Assembly (NCBI GenBank): GCA_024114885.1
Contig: CP099419.1
Span: 2,790,001-2,854,000 of the forward strand
Length of the DNA stretch: 64,000 nucleotides
Direction: 5' to 3'
From: Septoria linicola
Taxonomy: Eukaryota > Ascomycota > Dothideomycetes > Mycosphaerellales > Mycosphaerellaceae
Shown here: in pieces, positions 1 to 10,201 of the stretch
Layout of the letters: every line of letters begins with the position of its first letter
How positions within the stretch are numbered: position 1 is the first letter of the stretch
The notes under the pieces: model-generated
Told to the model about the DNA's origin: nothing
Database searches by the model: none
What the model saw: the letters and a program-made list of their open reading frames with translations, nothing else
Position numbers and translations under genes: made by a program

Positions 1-1760
1 TTTCGGCGCCTGCCATGTCGCTTCCAGCCCGACTTCCCACCACGATTGGAAGCGGAGTCTGCTGATTTCTCCTTGTTGGCACGGCCCTTCCACTTCGAAT
101 CTTTCGACTCTTCTCGTGTTGGTATACGCAGGACAACGTCTTCCTCGACGATGACTTTGATTTTCATCACAGTGGAGACACGTAGCTCGCCAGGCTTCAG
201 GACCTTGGCAGGTGTGCCATCCACAAAAGGAGCCGGGAAGAAAGACTGTTGGATGTTGATGCGTTGTCGGTCTGCCCAAGGACCATATACAACCACACCG
301 CCATGCACGCCGATGTCCATGCCATACTCTGGGGGCGCACTCCCGTTGATATCGTCCTCATAAGTAGACCCGAGAAGTGTATCGCTGTCCAGGGAGCCAT
401 TTGGCACTTGACCGGGCATGTCCCAATAGAAGCGCATAGTGACCTTGTCCACGTCCACTAGCTGCGTGGCTTTGGCATACTCGACCTTTTGCCATTCCTC
501 ATGCTCGTTCACTTCATGGTCATCCAGATATCTGCGCAACCCATGCCATTGTCCTTTGCCTGGTAGTTGATCAAGAGGAGCAGGTCCAGCCTGCCCAAGC
601 ACGGAGCCTTCCTTGATGGATGACGTGCGGATCGACGCGGTGTCAGTATGCCTGCGCTTGAATAGGCCACAGATTCTACTCCAGATGCTTTGTGCGCCCT
701 TTCTGATGACGGGGTCTGGCGCAGGTGAGACTCCCAACTGCTTTTCGCGCAGAATTCTATGCGCAGCGTCCAGCTGGTACTCCTTGAAGTCGCGATTGGG
801 CTTCATCGCAACGTTGACCTTCTCGCCGCCAAACTTGAAAAGCAGTTTCCACAGATCTAGAGGGCCAGCATGGCCCGCGTCCACCACGCCGCCAGCTTTC
901 TCTGCCTTCGCTACCACGACGTGAGTTGTATTCTGGTTACCAATGGCGGCGGCGGCTCTTTTGCATTCGAGCTTGATGGGAAAAATTCGCAGGAAAGAGG
1001 GAATCTCTGGTTGTTCCGCGGGCTTGGTGCTAGCGTTCGTTGTATGTGTGGCGGTTCTCTTTGCCTCTGCACCATGGTGGCTGCTGGACTTGGCGTTGCT
1101 GTCTTGCGAGGATGATGTGCCTGACTTGCCCAGGTCCCCTCGATCACTGTCATCTGCAGTCGCTTGCTTTGACTTTCCCACGGTGGCCTCGACAATGGAG
1201 TCGTAGAAGGGGCTTCTGTTGTAAATGAAGGCTTCGACGCCGGAGACCTTGACCGAGATGCGACACGGCAGCTCTTTCTTTGGTTTGACGCCAGCATTTT
1301 CTTCTTCACCGACACTCCTGCTTCGGGCCCGGGCCTTCTCATCATCACTGCTTTTGCCTTGGGCGTCTGCTGTAGAGACGCTTGCCGAGCGCTGTCTCGA
1401 GTGTGCCACTAGCTCGTCATCTTGGTAGACTTCGGCTTCCTGGACCACGCGTAACCAGTATCTCCAGGTGATGTGGCCCTCGTATACATAGAGCGTGACA
1501 TTGTGGGCGTGATAGCGAATGTTCTTAAAGAACAGACGTCCACCCAGCAAACTGATTTGCAGCGAGGAGATGTCGATGTAGGCCTTGTAGTAGCGCCAGG
1601 TGTAGACGCGAATGGCATACGAGACAAGGGTGGCGAAGAGGCGGTTGAAGTAGAACAGGAAGAAGAGGGCGAGGATGCCGGTGACCAGTAGCTCAATGAG
1701 GAAGATCCAGTTGAACTGGCCCTCAGACGACAAAGGCTGCGCCTGCAGCTGGTTCGCCAT
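1..1760 (-). CDS. csf1: Csf1-type bridge-like lipid transfer protein, N-terminal part
   Basis: The reading frame from the ATG at 1760 stays open to the left window edge without an intron, giving about 586 residues of a much longer protein. The N-terminus has one membrane anchor (about residues 17-37, rich in F, L and I) followed by the Csf1 signature around FLGGRLF-like residues (ISLLGGRLFFKNI) and a WRYW motif. Further down are IFIYNRS-like, PPEYGMDIGVHGGVVVYGPW and RIPTREESKD blocks that I recognise from yeast Csf1 (BLTP1 family, established knowledge). Family members form a long groove that moves lipids between the ER and other membranes. Regions rich in S, K and E between the blocks (about residues 110-230) look disordered. 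The gene is cut by the window, so its C-terminal two thirds or more is missing. It is divergent from the CCCH/RRM gene, 416 bp apart. Confidence 0.88.
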   Translation of the reverse strand, partial: MANQLQAQPLSSEGQFNWIFLIELLVTGILALFFLFYFNRLFATLVSYAIRVYTWRYYKAYIDISSLQISLLGGRLFFKNIRYHAHNVTLYVYEGHITWRYWLRVVQEAEVYQDDELVAHSRQRSASVSTADAQGKSSDDEKARARSRSVGEEENAGVKPKKELPCRISVKVSGVEAFIYNRSPFYDSIVEATVGKSKQATADDSDRGDLGKSGTSSSQDSNAKSSSHHGAEAKRTATHTTNASTKPAEQPEIPSFLRIFPIKLECKRAAAAIGNQNTTHVVVAKAEKAGGVVDAGHAGPLDLWKLLFKFGGEKVNVAMKPNRDFKEYQLDAAHRILREKQLGVSPAPDPVIRKGAQSIWSRICGLFKRRHTDTASIRTSSIKEGSVLGQAGPAPLDQLPGKGQWHGLRRYLDDHEVNEHEEWQKVEYAKATQLVDVDKVTMRFYWDMPGQVPNGSLDSDTLLGSTYEDDINGSAPPEYGMDIGVHGGVVVYGPWADRQRINIQQSFFPAPFVDGTPAKVLKPGELRVSTVMKIKVIVEEDVVLRIPTREESKDSKWKGRANKEKSADSASNRGGKSGWKRHGRRR

Positions 1761-2176
1761 GACGCGCGCGAGTGAGTGGGAGGAAACGTCGCCGTCGCCG
1801 TCGTCTCTTCATTGTGGGGGCATTGCGGTCTCTTCAAATCAATCCAGATCAGATCAGATCAGTCCAGATCAATCCTTTCCAGTCAACAACTTGTGCTTCC
1901 CAGTCGTCAGGTAACTAGTGGGGTGGAGGTAGAACTAGAACTAGTTACAGCAAGCAGTCGGAGAAGTCCATCACATGCACGTCGGCCGGCAGTCGTCAGT
2001 CAACTTCAACGCGCGCGGAACGGTGCCCGGTAGAACTATTCTACCGAAAGAGCTTATGATTCCTCGTCTGTCCGACTGACCGTCACCTCACCTTTCTGTC
2101 TGCACAACTCTCCACGATTGCAATATGACAGGACATTGATCAACGGGACGAGAGACAGAGGAAGCAGGCAGGAAGG
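1761..2176. promoter_or_regulatory. Divergent intergenic region csf1 / rmn1-like gene
   Basis: This is the shared upstream region of two divergently transcribed genes. It holds a short microsatellite of three AGATC units at 1846-1860 with a degenerate copy just downstream. I see no convincing TATA box or defined binding site. Confidence 0.5.
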
Positions 2177-4150
2177 ATGAAGTTCGACGAGGCCGACACG
2201 GCGCTGCTCACCAAGTGGACCATCACGCAGCTCGAGCATCTCAGCGACGTCGACGCCGATGTGCTCGCCGACTATGTGGTGGCTCTCTTGACGACCGACG
2301 AGAGCGACGCCGTTGCCAAAGCTAACTGCACCGAGAACCTCAGCGACTTTCTGGGCGACAAAGCTGCTGCCTTCGTGGACGACCTGTGCACTGCCATTGC
2401 CACCAGGGCATACGACCCATCGCGACCACAACCACCACCGCCAGCAAAGCCGTCCCGCCCGACATATCAGCCTCCACGACGCGCCAGCATTGACCCTCCG
2501 CAGGCCTTCAATCAAGGCAAGAAGCGGAAGAGCTACCAAGACTGGGAACGCGAAGATCCAGATCTGCAGCAGCTATACGATGGCTCTAACAGGTCTGTCA
2601 AGCATGCTCGCCGCGGTGCCAAAGGAGGACGCAGTGGCAGAGGCAACTTCCCACTACCGCCCGTGCCTCCGCCAGGTCTGCCAGCATATGATCCCTCGAA
2701 CCCCATGGCATCCTTCATGGCCATGGCTGCTGCGATGGGAATGCTGCCGCCGACCATGCCTGCATCGTGGGAGCCCCCCAACCGCTGTCGCGACTTCGAC
2801 ACCAAGGGCTTCTGCACCCGAGGCGCCAAGTGTCCCTATGAGCACGGCAATGATGCGTACGTGGTGCCCGAGGGTGACGAGGTCGTCGACTTCGATCCCG
2901 ACAACGAACTGCTCACCGGCCTAATACCGACCAAGTCGGGCATGATGAGCTACTCGCCGTTGGACTGGTCCGGTCAGCACGCTCAAAAAAGTCCCACTTC
3001 TAAGAGAGGCAGAGGACGGTCGAGACGCGCCGAAATTTCCTTGCAAGGACCTAACTTCGACAGGGCCATTACCACCCTTGTCGTCGAGCAAATTCCCAAG
3101 GACAAGTTCGAAGAGCAGACTGTGCGTGACTTTTTCGCAGAATTTGGCACCATTGAGAGCATCACGATGATGTCGTACAAACGTCTGGCCATTGTGAAAT
3201 ACGATAGCTATGAATCTGCAAACGCCGCGTACAACAGTCCGAAAAGTGTCTTTGATAACAGATTTGTCAAGGTATACTGGTACAAATCTGCAGACTCTCT
3301 ACCTTATCAGCCCAACCATGATCCTAATGGCGACGTGGAAATGCAGGAGCAGGAGCCTGAGCCTGAGATCGATATCGAAGAGGTTCGCAAAAGGCAAGAA
3401 GAGGCGCAACGGCGATATGAGGAGAAGCAGAAATTGATCGAAGAAGCGCGCCGTAACAGACACGAAATCGATACGCAGTTGAAAGAGCTAGATGACAAGC
3501 GGAGATCAGTCTCGGACGACTTGGCGAGAAAGCAAGGCAGACCCGTGGAGTCGGAGAGAACGCGACACATGCGAGAGCAGCTTGCAAAGCTGGAAGAGGA
3601 AGCGCGCACGCTAGGCATTGATCCAGATGCTGTGATACCAGACGGAATTTTGCCAGCGCCATACTATCCAGCACGCGGACGTGGAGGCTATCGAGGCCGA
3701 GGTCGAGGTCGTGGCGGTTATCGCGGTGGTTGGGCAGGAGCTGCTAAGGGTGGCGCTGTCAGAAGACTGGACAACAGACCGAAGACTTTGCTCGTCGAAT
3801 TCACCAGCGGCACCTATGATGATCACCAAGAGGCATTGCGATCCTGGCTTCTGTTCAACTCTGCAGAACATGCATCGCTTGACAAACATCCTGAGCAAGA
3901 AAACGCAGCACTGGTAACATTCGAAGAACGATACCAGGGCGAGATCTTCATGGCTGCCACTGGAACAACAGACTTCCCCCTACATGGCAAGGTTGAGCTA
4001 TCGTGGTATGCTGGTGCTCCGGTGACCAATGGCCTTCACACCAGCATGAAGAATGAAAAGACCTCAAGCAGTGTTGAGGCACAGCAAGACGATCAAATCA
4101 TCATTTCCGAGGACTACGATGTGGCACATGAGGATGATCGTTGGGGCTGA
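2177..4150 (+). CDS. CCCH zinc finger and RRM RNA-binding protein (RBM26/RBM27/Rmn1-like)
   Basis: Intron-free gene of 657 aa. The first 85 residues resemble the PWI-like helical domain of RBM26/27. A C-x8-C-x5-C-x3-H zinc finger lies at about residues 204-222 (C-R-D-F-D...C...C...H). A first RRM spans about 297-370 with the RNP-like strands LVVEQI and LAIVKYDSY. A long charged coiled coil follows (about 395-485), then an RGG/RGRG-rich stretch at about 500-520, and a second degenerate RRM-like domain at about 535-615. This order matches the human RBM26/27 and fission yeast Rmn1 family (established knowledge). Members of that family work with MTREC/PAXT-type complexes that direct nuclear RNAs to the exosome. 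A nuclear RNA surveillance role here is inferred from that match. The start is the first ATG of the frame. Confidence 0.82.
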   Translation: MKFDEADTALLTKWTITQLEHLSDVDADVLADYVVALLTTDESDAVAKANCTENLSDFLGDKAAAFVDDLCTAIATRAYDPSRPQPPPPAKPSRPTYQPPRRASIDPPQAFNQGKKRKSYQDWEREDPDLQQLYDGSNRSVKHARRGAKGGRSGRGNFPLPPVPPPGLPAYDPSNPMASFMAMAAAMGMLPPTMPASWEPPNRCRDFDTKGFCTRGAKCPYEHGNDAYVVPEGDEVVDFDPDNELLTGLIPTKSGMMSYSPLDWSGQHAQKSPTSKRGRGRSRRAEISLQGPNFDRAITTLVVEQIPKDKFEEQTVRDFFAEFGTIESITMMSYKRLAIVKYDSYESANAAYNSPKSVFDNRFVKVYWYKSADSLPYQPNHDPNGDVEMQEQEPEPEIDIEEVRKRQEEAQRRYEEKQKLIEEARRNRHEIDTQLKELDDKRRSVSDDLARKQGRPVESERTRHMREQLAKLEEEARTLGIDPDAVIPDGILPAPYYPARGRGGYRGRGRGRGGYRGGWAGAAKGGAVRRLDNRPKTLLVEFTSGTYDDHQEALRSWLLFNSAEHASLDKHPEQENAALVTFEERYQGEIFMAATGTTDFPLHGKVELSWYAGAPVTNGLHTSMKNEKTSSSVEAQQDDQIIISEDYDVAHEDDRWG

Positions 4151-4519
4151 GCACAGCTCCTTGCTTCGATCTTCATTGCAGCATTCACGACCATCATTGT
4201 ATAGCACCGTCATTGAGCCTGCCGAGCTGGAGTTCGGCTCGCTCAAAATGTGCCGAAAGTGGCGCATCACAGCCTTGGCTGTGCATCATGAAGGATTCCT
4301 TCGAAGGATTCCAGACAGCTCGACCAATGGACTGACACTTGCTTGTATAGACCAAGACTTCAGCGCTCCTGCGGACATACCTATGATGGAGGTCGCGATG
4401 GGCTGTGCCACAGCTGTGGCTACTTCAGGTAGGTATATAGACTGCCAGCTGTCTCTCGAAGGTTTGTGCCATCACTCCCATTTCCACGTATTCACCAAGC
4501 TACAACACTGCTGCTAACT
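4151..4519 (+). other. Intergenic, upstream of coiled-coil gene
   Basis: No gene is visible. The stretch contains a local direct repeat (GAAGGATTCC twice at about 4290-4312) around the 12-bp palindrome TCCTTCGAAGGA. Otherwise it is ordinary 3' and 5' flanking DNA between two genes on the same strand. Confidence 0.4.
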
Positions 4520-5680
4520 ATGTCTCAACTGGCATCTACACTTCGTGAAGCTGCCGACAAGAACAACGAGCTCCTCAACGAGCTTCGTCAGACCGACTAT
4601 GCCCCGTCCTCACTCAAGCAGAACACAGCGTATATAAGCGACTTGCAAGGACAAATCTCCAAGACTGATAAAGAGCTTGTCAGATTGCATCAGATTACTG
4701 AGGATGAGCGCAAGGTGTGACATGCATGTTACTGAAAAAATTCCATATTACTGACATAGATACAGGATCATGTTTCCTACCGCGACTCGAACTTCAAGCG
4801 TTACATGCACAAGATGGGCGGCAGCAAGGGCAAGGACAAATTCGCATCCAAGTCTGAAAAGGAAGAGAAAGAGTTTCTCGACGCCTGGCAGAAGGAGCGC
4901 TCCACCAAAGAATCCCGGGACGAACAATCCCGTGCACTCGAGCAAGCCCAGAGCGACAAAACCAATCTGGAGAACGACTGCCAACGTCACGAAACAGCGC
5001 AGTCCTCCCTAGACGCCCTCTACAACTCCATCTTCTCCGGCCCCACCCCGGACGTCCCTGGCGAAGACGACCTCGAGCGCGCCGTGCAGCAATCCAAACA
5101 AACCTTCGACTTCAACAACCAAGCCCTCTCTTCCGAAAAACAAGCCCTCTCCCTCCTCTCCCGCGCAGACCAATCCCTCCAACAAGCCCACGTGCACATG
5201 CAAGACGCTCTCCGTCGCTCACGCCGCGATACATACCTCGGCGGCGGAGGCTTCACCGACATGATGGAACGCGACGCCCTCGCCCAATCCCAAAACGCCA
5301 TCCACGCGACTCAACGCCACATGGACGAAGCTCGACGCGTGCAGCCACAACTCCGACCTCTGACAGAAATTTCCATCGACCAAGGGCATTTGTTCAGTGA
5401 TGTGCTGTTTGACAACATCTTTACGGATATGGCGCAGCATGAGAGGATCAAGAATAGTGACATGCAGTTGGCTGCTGCCGCGAGGGATTTGCACGGGCAG
5501 ATTGGCGAGCAGAGGGGTAGGTGTCAGGGTGCGGATGCGAATTTGAAGCAGGCTGGCGCGGATCTGGAGGCTGCGAGGAAGGAGTTGCAGCGTGTTAGAG
5601 GAGAGGCGTTTGAGAGGCTTGCTGGTGGTGATGGCGGAATTGGAGGACAGCAAATGCCGCCACCACAATACGCTGTTTGA
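4520..5680 (+). CDS. Conserved fungal coiled-coil protein, function unknown
   Basis: Two exons, 4520-4714 and 4766-5680, joined across a 51-nt GT-AG intron (donor AAG|GTGTGA, acceptor ATACAG) that keeps the frame, give 369 aa. The protein has no signal peptide or membrane segment. It is rich in K, E, Q and A with long heptad-like stretches at about residues 1-65, 90-200 and 270-340. A conserved-looking block YRDSNFKRYMHKMGG, followed by a basic linker and a KEEKEFLDAWQKE helix, starts exon 2. I know similar hypothetical proteins in many Pezizomycotina but no assigned function. The acceptor at 4759-4760 is an alternative to 4764-4765 but would break the frame, so the model used is the only one that works. 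Confidence 0.75.
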
Positions 5681-5871
5681 GCGATGGACAAGATAGTATG
5701 CATGAATGATTGAATTGTGATGAGCTTTCTATATTGACTTAAATTGCTCCTTGGTCTTCATGTCTCGTCTCCTCGTTACCGACCTCCTTCCATCTCGTTA
5801 CGCTGCATGCACGAGTGACGTGCAGACGGGCCTGCAGTCCGAGCAGCACAGTCTGCTCCTGCAGCCCCCAC

Positions 5872-7073
5872 TTAGCAGCCCACGTACAAAGCGTTGGCGT
5901 ACAAGGCATAGGTGTCAGCATTGAGCACAGCCTGAGCACTGCTGAGGCTCTGAGCATCGGCATAACCGTAGCCGAGATCTTGAGTGCCAGGGCTGTAGAC
6001 ACCAGGTGCGCTGAGGACAGCGATGTCAGCTTGATTCCCGTCAATTGTGAGGGGAGGATCGACTTACTGAGTCTCCTCGTGCAGCACAGTAGTGGCGCGG
6101 TCTTGAGCATGGCAAGTTCCGCTCAGAGCTGGGAGGCCAGAATAGAAAATGTCGCAGTAGGCGATGTAGTTGTATGCTGGCAGAGTGTAGGCCTGTGATG
6201 CCGCAAATTAGCAGGTTCCAACTTACACTAAGACTGCGGAGATGGGACTCTTACCAAGACATTAGGGTCACAGTAGCGATAGACATCGCTGCAGTAGCTG
6301 ATCGTGCGACCAGAGGTTGTCGAGCCACAGTCGGAAGCCACGGCACGGAAGCGGGCAGCAACAGTGCTACGGACAGAGCTGGATGTAGTCTTGAAGTACT
6401 CTTGAAACTTGGTGGCTGAGCCGGAGGTAGCAGCAGTGGCGGCAGTGTTGGCAAGAGACTGGCACGAGCTCAAAGCACTGCGCAGTTGAGTCAGACGAGT
6501 GCTGGAGCAGCTACTAGTGGAGAGCTGGGTTCGCTTCTCCAAAGCATCAGGGCTGGCAACGGCGTAAGCGACCTCTGCGGCGGCGGCGCCATCGATGTCA
6601 AGGGTGATCTGGTTGCTGCTGTAGGCCAGAGAATCCTCAGTCAGCTCGACGGAGCCTTCTTGAGCGTAGCGGAGAAGACCCGTGGCTTGGACGGTGTAGC
6701 TATCGGAGGCCTCAACGTCGTAGAGCTCGGCAAGCTCGACTTCAGTCTCAATGGTTTGGCCTGGAGCGATGGCAATGAAGCTCTCTTCAGTGAGATCTGT
6801 CGTCTTCATGCGAAGGAGCGCTCCCTTGAACTCGGCCTTGGAAGCGGTGCCAGAGACGGAGAGCTTGTCGACTGGAGTGGCCGAGTCGAGTAGAGAGCCC
6901 TTGTAGAACAGGTTGTAGCCAGTAGAGCCTGTGTTGGTGACGGCGGCCTTGACCTTGGAGTTGCCCGAAGCGGTCAAGGTGACCTCGAGAGGAGTATCGC
7001 GCTTGGTAATGTCGATAGCAGTGGACGTTGCGAGAGTCGCCAAAGCAGCGATCGGCAGGATTGAGAACTTCAT
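5872..7073 (-). CDS. Secreted deuterolysin metalloprotease (neutral protease 2, M35)
   Basis: Three exons (7073-6255, 6192-6068, 6010-5872; introns 62 and 57 nt, both GT-AG) give 360 aa in one frame. Residues 1-18 are a signal peptide. A prodomain follows and ends at the dibasic Lys180-Arg181, a Kex2-type cleavage site, so the mature enzyme starts at Thr182. The aspzincin zinc site is intact: HEETH at residues 311-315, with the codon of the second His split by intron 2, plus Asp326 in the GTQD motif followed by GYGY. Cys residues typical of deuterolysins are present in the mature part (SSCSS, DCGS, SYCSD, YCDP, ACH-like TCH, final C). The family consists of small secreted Zn endopeptidases active on basic proteins (established knowledge). 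The gene is divergent from a prodomain-like gene 1.3 kb away. Confidence 0.95.
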
Positions 7074-8402
7074 GATGGCGAGGAGTCGAGCGAATGACTG
7101 ATATGCTTCTTGGCGGAGGTGGTAAGTGAATGGGATGCTGTGTAAGTGTGGCCTCCTGGTGGGCACGGCGTTGCCTTTTATCATCTTGCTGAGCTGCCAT
7201 CACTTTCGTCGAATCTTTGCTTATCTCTGCTGTTCTAGAGACAGCTCTGATCATCTCATGCATTGTCGCTATGATGTCCATTTCTGGAGCGCGTCCGTGG
7301 AAGGTGGCAATCGGCATGTCTCCATCGCCCTGGTCGTGGGGCATCTTGCTTGTGCATGAGGTGTAGTATGTCGTGCTTCAGTAATATGGAGGAGATAGAG
7401 CTCAGCATGGGGCAGGCAAGCTACAGACTCGAAGCGCCTGGTCGGTTGTCTGCATTATCCACCTTGGGCCGGTATCTGTTGACTCAAGCAGTGTTGGAGG
7501 CAAGATTTTGATTCGCGATTCCTCTCACGCTGATGCTTCTATCGAGCAACGAGAGTTGCTCCGTAGTATTGTGCCTATCACATTGAGCTCTTGACTAGTG
7601 AGTAACTCGTATGGTCATCAAGTACATTCAATCAGTAAGCGAGGTCCTGATCGTCACTGGATTGCAGGCAGCATAGCAGCAGTGATACCTTCTAGAACAA
7701 GTTCCAAGTCCGACTGCGGCTGCCTATCGACAGTCTTGTCTGGTCGTTGATTTGTGGCAATGACTGGTAAGTCTCGTACAGTGTGCCATACTGCACTGTA
7801 TGCAGCTCTAGATGAAGGCACACAAGCTCATGCACAGCAGACTACCATAACAGGAAGGCATAGTGCGATGTGGGTCGCCTGCAGTATAGCATCGAGGTTT
7901 ACAGAGCGCACCATAGCGCTGGCTAGGATGCTGAAGTGGATCATCGCTCCAAGACCAAGACGGGCCAAGACGGTAGCCATCGAAGAATGACTGGAGGAGC
8001 AATATGCTCATGCTTGAGGACTGCATGACAAGATTGAAGGCGCAATCAAGAACAAAGAAGCTCCTTCCTCTCTCGGCATATGTGCTTGATAGGGCGACGT
8101 CCTCCGAATGTATGCCGGCGTTTCGCTTGTGAAGCTCAATGCCAAGGCCATGCGTGATAGGTGACCGACACATGATTGCTGCTCTGCTCGTATTTGCGCC
8201 AACCCTTGAATATCGATGAAGTAGTATCTAGGCTCGGGGCGAGGCGAGGTGGAATCTGCTGTGGAGTCGAGATACAGCGCATGCTTGCCTTATCGCTTAG
8301 GTCACCTCGCGAGGCGACATCCGTCGTCATCACGTCAGCGCTGGTTGTGTCGATGTTGGAAACTGTCCAGAGTATTTCTCTCCTCTGAGGTGGGCCTCTA
8401 CA
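7074..8402. promoter_or_regulatory. Long divergent intergenic region (deuterolysin / prodomain-like gene)
   Basis: These 1.33 kb lie between two divergent genes whose products look related. Short antisense ORFs here have no homology I recognise and no splice logic. The size fits regulated promoters of secreted proteases, but I could not assign a specific site with confidence. Confidence 0.4.
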
Positions 8403-8984
8403 ATGGCACGAGCGGTACTGTCAGTTGGACTCATCACATTAGCAGTCGTGACTGGTATCTGGTTATTACAGTCTTCTTCCGTTCCCACGATCAGCGGGAC
8501 AGACCACCCAAGCACCACAATGTCATCGGCGGCTAGCGGCCTCAGAATTGGATTGGAGGCAGTCTCAAACAGCCGGGTGAAGATCACGCTTTCCAACAGC
8601 AATTCCGACCACACACTTACGCTTCTGAGATGGGACACTCCACTTGACCCACGAGCGCTCGATACAGGTGTTTTGGTACTCACTGACCGCGATTCGGGCA
8701 AGGTGATACCAAGTCCAGGACTCAAGCTGAATCGAAAGCTGCCGCCTACGAGGGAAGACTTCGTCGAGATTGCGCCAAGCAGCAAAGTGTCAGAGGAGCG
8801 CGAGCTGAAAGGCCCGTGGTTGCCAAGCGCTGGCCAGCGAGTCAGTGTTCATGTCGAGGGCGAATGGAAGGCTCTATGGAGCAAGAGCACGGCTGCTGTG
8901 AAGCAGGAGGCGTTGGACGCTCTGGATGGAGATGGGTGTTATAGAGCTGCGTTTCGCAGTGATGCGATCGAGTTGGAGATCTAG
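8403..8984 (+). CDS. Small secreted or membrane-anchored protein resembling a deuterolysin prodomain
   Basis: Intron-free, 193 aa, ATG at 8403. Residues 5-22 are a hydrophobic signal sequence or anchor (VLSVGLITLAVVTGIWLL). From about residue 46 on, the sequence follows the pattern of the prodomain of the neighbouring deuterolysin: a strand with L-x-A-x-x-NS-K/R-VK-x-x-x-S/TN, a TPLD segment, a G-x-x-L-x-x-K segment, then E-x-F-V/I-x-IAP, and an E-x-EL strand. No HExxH, no dibasic site and no catalytic domain follow. The protein ends after an acidic tail (DALDGDGCYRAAF). Function is not known. Roles as protease inhibitor, intramolecular-chaperone-like partner or unrelated adhesin-like beta sandwich are all inference. 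It could also be a decayed deuterolysin, but the frame is clean and the C-terminus looks selected. Confidence 0.72.
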   Translation: MARAVLSVGLITLAVVTGIWLLQSSSVPTISGTDHPSTTMSSAASGLRIGLEAVSNSRVKITLSNSNSDHTLTLLRWDTPLDPRALDTGVLVLTDRDSGKVIPSPGLKLNRKLPPTREDFVEIAPSSKVSEERELKGPWLPSAGQRVSVHVEGEWKALWSKSTAAVKQEALDALDGDGCYRAAFRSDAIELEI

Positions 8985-9050
8985 CAGTGCTGTCATCCCA
9001 GCCAATGCCTTTCCTATGACAGCAGAGGCTGTGCTGCGCAAAGGGTCGAT

Positions 9051-9778
9051 TCAGTTCACCTTCTTCATGTCGTCATTCCAGTACTCATCGTAGGAGGCCT
9101 TGTACCCCAAAAGATAGCCACCGATCCATCGTCCGACCACGACTCCAAGCAGCCAGCTTACGGGCTTCGCAATCGAAGCCGGCCCAGGCAGCGCCAGACT
9201 TACTTCCGCTGAATCCAGGAACAGCAATAGCTGTGGCAGCTTTGGGCTCACTCCTTGCACATAGCAGTCGTCGAGGTACGAATAAATGTTTCGGAAGAAC
9301 TTCTCATTCGCGCCTTCCTCTTCCGGTGACGTACTAGGAGATCTGGGCGAGACAATAGTTGAGATCTCAATCGTGCAAGGGCTCTCGCAAGTGTCGTCTA
9401 CTTTGAAAGTGTGGCGTGCACCAGCAGGAATGCGCTGCGGCTGTGGATCCGATGCCGATATTGTCTTATCCTGACCTTCAAGTGTGAAGATGTATCGCCT
9501 AGGCGTATTAGCATCAAGTTGAATACGACGACTGTGCGAGAACTCTACCCTTCCGTGATGTAGAAGTACTCATCTTGGTACCAATGCCAATGAGGCGGCG
9601 GAGTCAGGTAATTCAGCTCGTCTGGAATCTCTTGCAGCTTTGTTGGCGTATGCGTCGTTTGTATCTCTCGCACGCTCTTGCCGGGTTCGGGCGTTGCCCA
9701 GATTGTTGATCGAATACCATTGTACTGGATCATGGGCTTCTGGTCCTTCGTCCTAGTCCGCTTGATGTGAAACGACAT
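9051..9778 (-). CDS. Cupin-domain protein
   Basis: Two exons, 9778-9549 and 9498-9051, with a 50-nt GT-AG intron (acceptor CCTAG), give 225 aa in frame. The N-terminal half carries a cupin fold pattern: PPPHWHWYQDEYFYITEGRY supplies the H-x-H...E metal-binding motif 1, and IPAGARHTF supplies the motif 2 G..P.G..H. The C-terminal half contains a weakly hydrophobic stretch (about residues 180-205, SWLLGVVVGRWIGGYLLGY) that could be a membrane or amphipathic segment. Such small fungal cupins often occur near secondary metabolism or oxidoreductase genes, but substrate and reaction cannot be told from sequence. The ATG at 9778 is chosen because the more upstream in-frame codon is GTG. The gene lies 423 bp downstream of the next gene on the same strand. 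Confidence 0.8.
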
Positions 9779-10053
9779 GACTGAAGGGTGCACCTAACGC
9801 GGAATGTGCAAGGTGATCTGTCTGGACCCGAATATGTCGAAGATTCGTCTAGCTAGCGCAGTTGAGTCGATCGTATGTCGTGATGTGGATGACATTCCCA
9901 CGTCTCGCGATGGATGACCATTTTGTCAGATGTAAGAGGATGTCGGTGCCGAAGGATCCACAAGGGATTTCCAGATTTCCAGTCGCTGATTCGGGGAATC
10001 GTAGGAGAGCCGGAAAGGCTTGGACTTGCTTCGTCCTATATATTTCATAAAGT

Positions 10054-10071
10054 GTGTACATATATGTACAC
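10054..10071. repeat. Perfect 18-bp palindrome
   Basis: The sequence GTGTACATATATGTACAC reads the same on both strands. It lies in the 423-bp gap between the cupin gene start (9778) and the end of the gene ending at 10202, so it could be an element upstream of the cupin gene or a terminator-like hairpin. Only the symmetry is seen. Function is not known. Confidence 0.6.
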
Positions 10072-10201
10072 TCGAGAGGAAATCGCCGCGTCACGGAGCC
10101 CTCATTCAACGCCCATCGTGTCAATGCATGTATGTCTACAACCAACGCGAATTTCCTCCAAACCTGGGTATCATCAGAATTTTTGTACAACCAAAGCGAT
10201 G

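Noticed and set aside
911..1348. 145-codon open frame antisense-like within csf1
   Set aside because: It lies in another frame of the same strand as the csf1 coding exon, is S/P/R-rich shadow sequence and has no own features.
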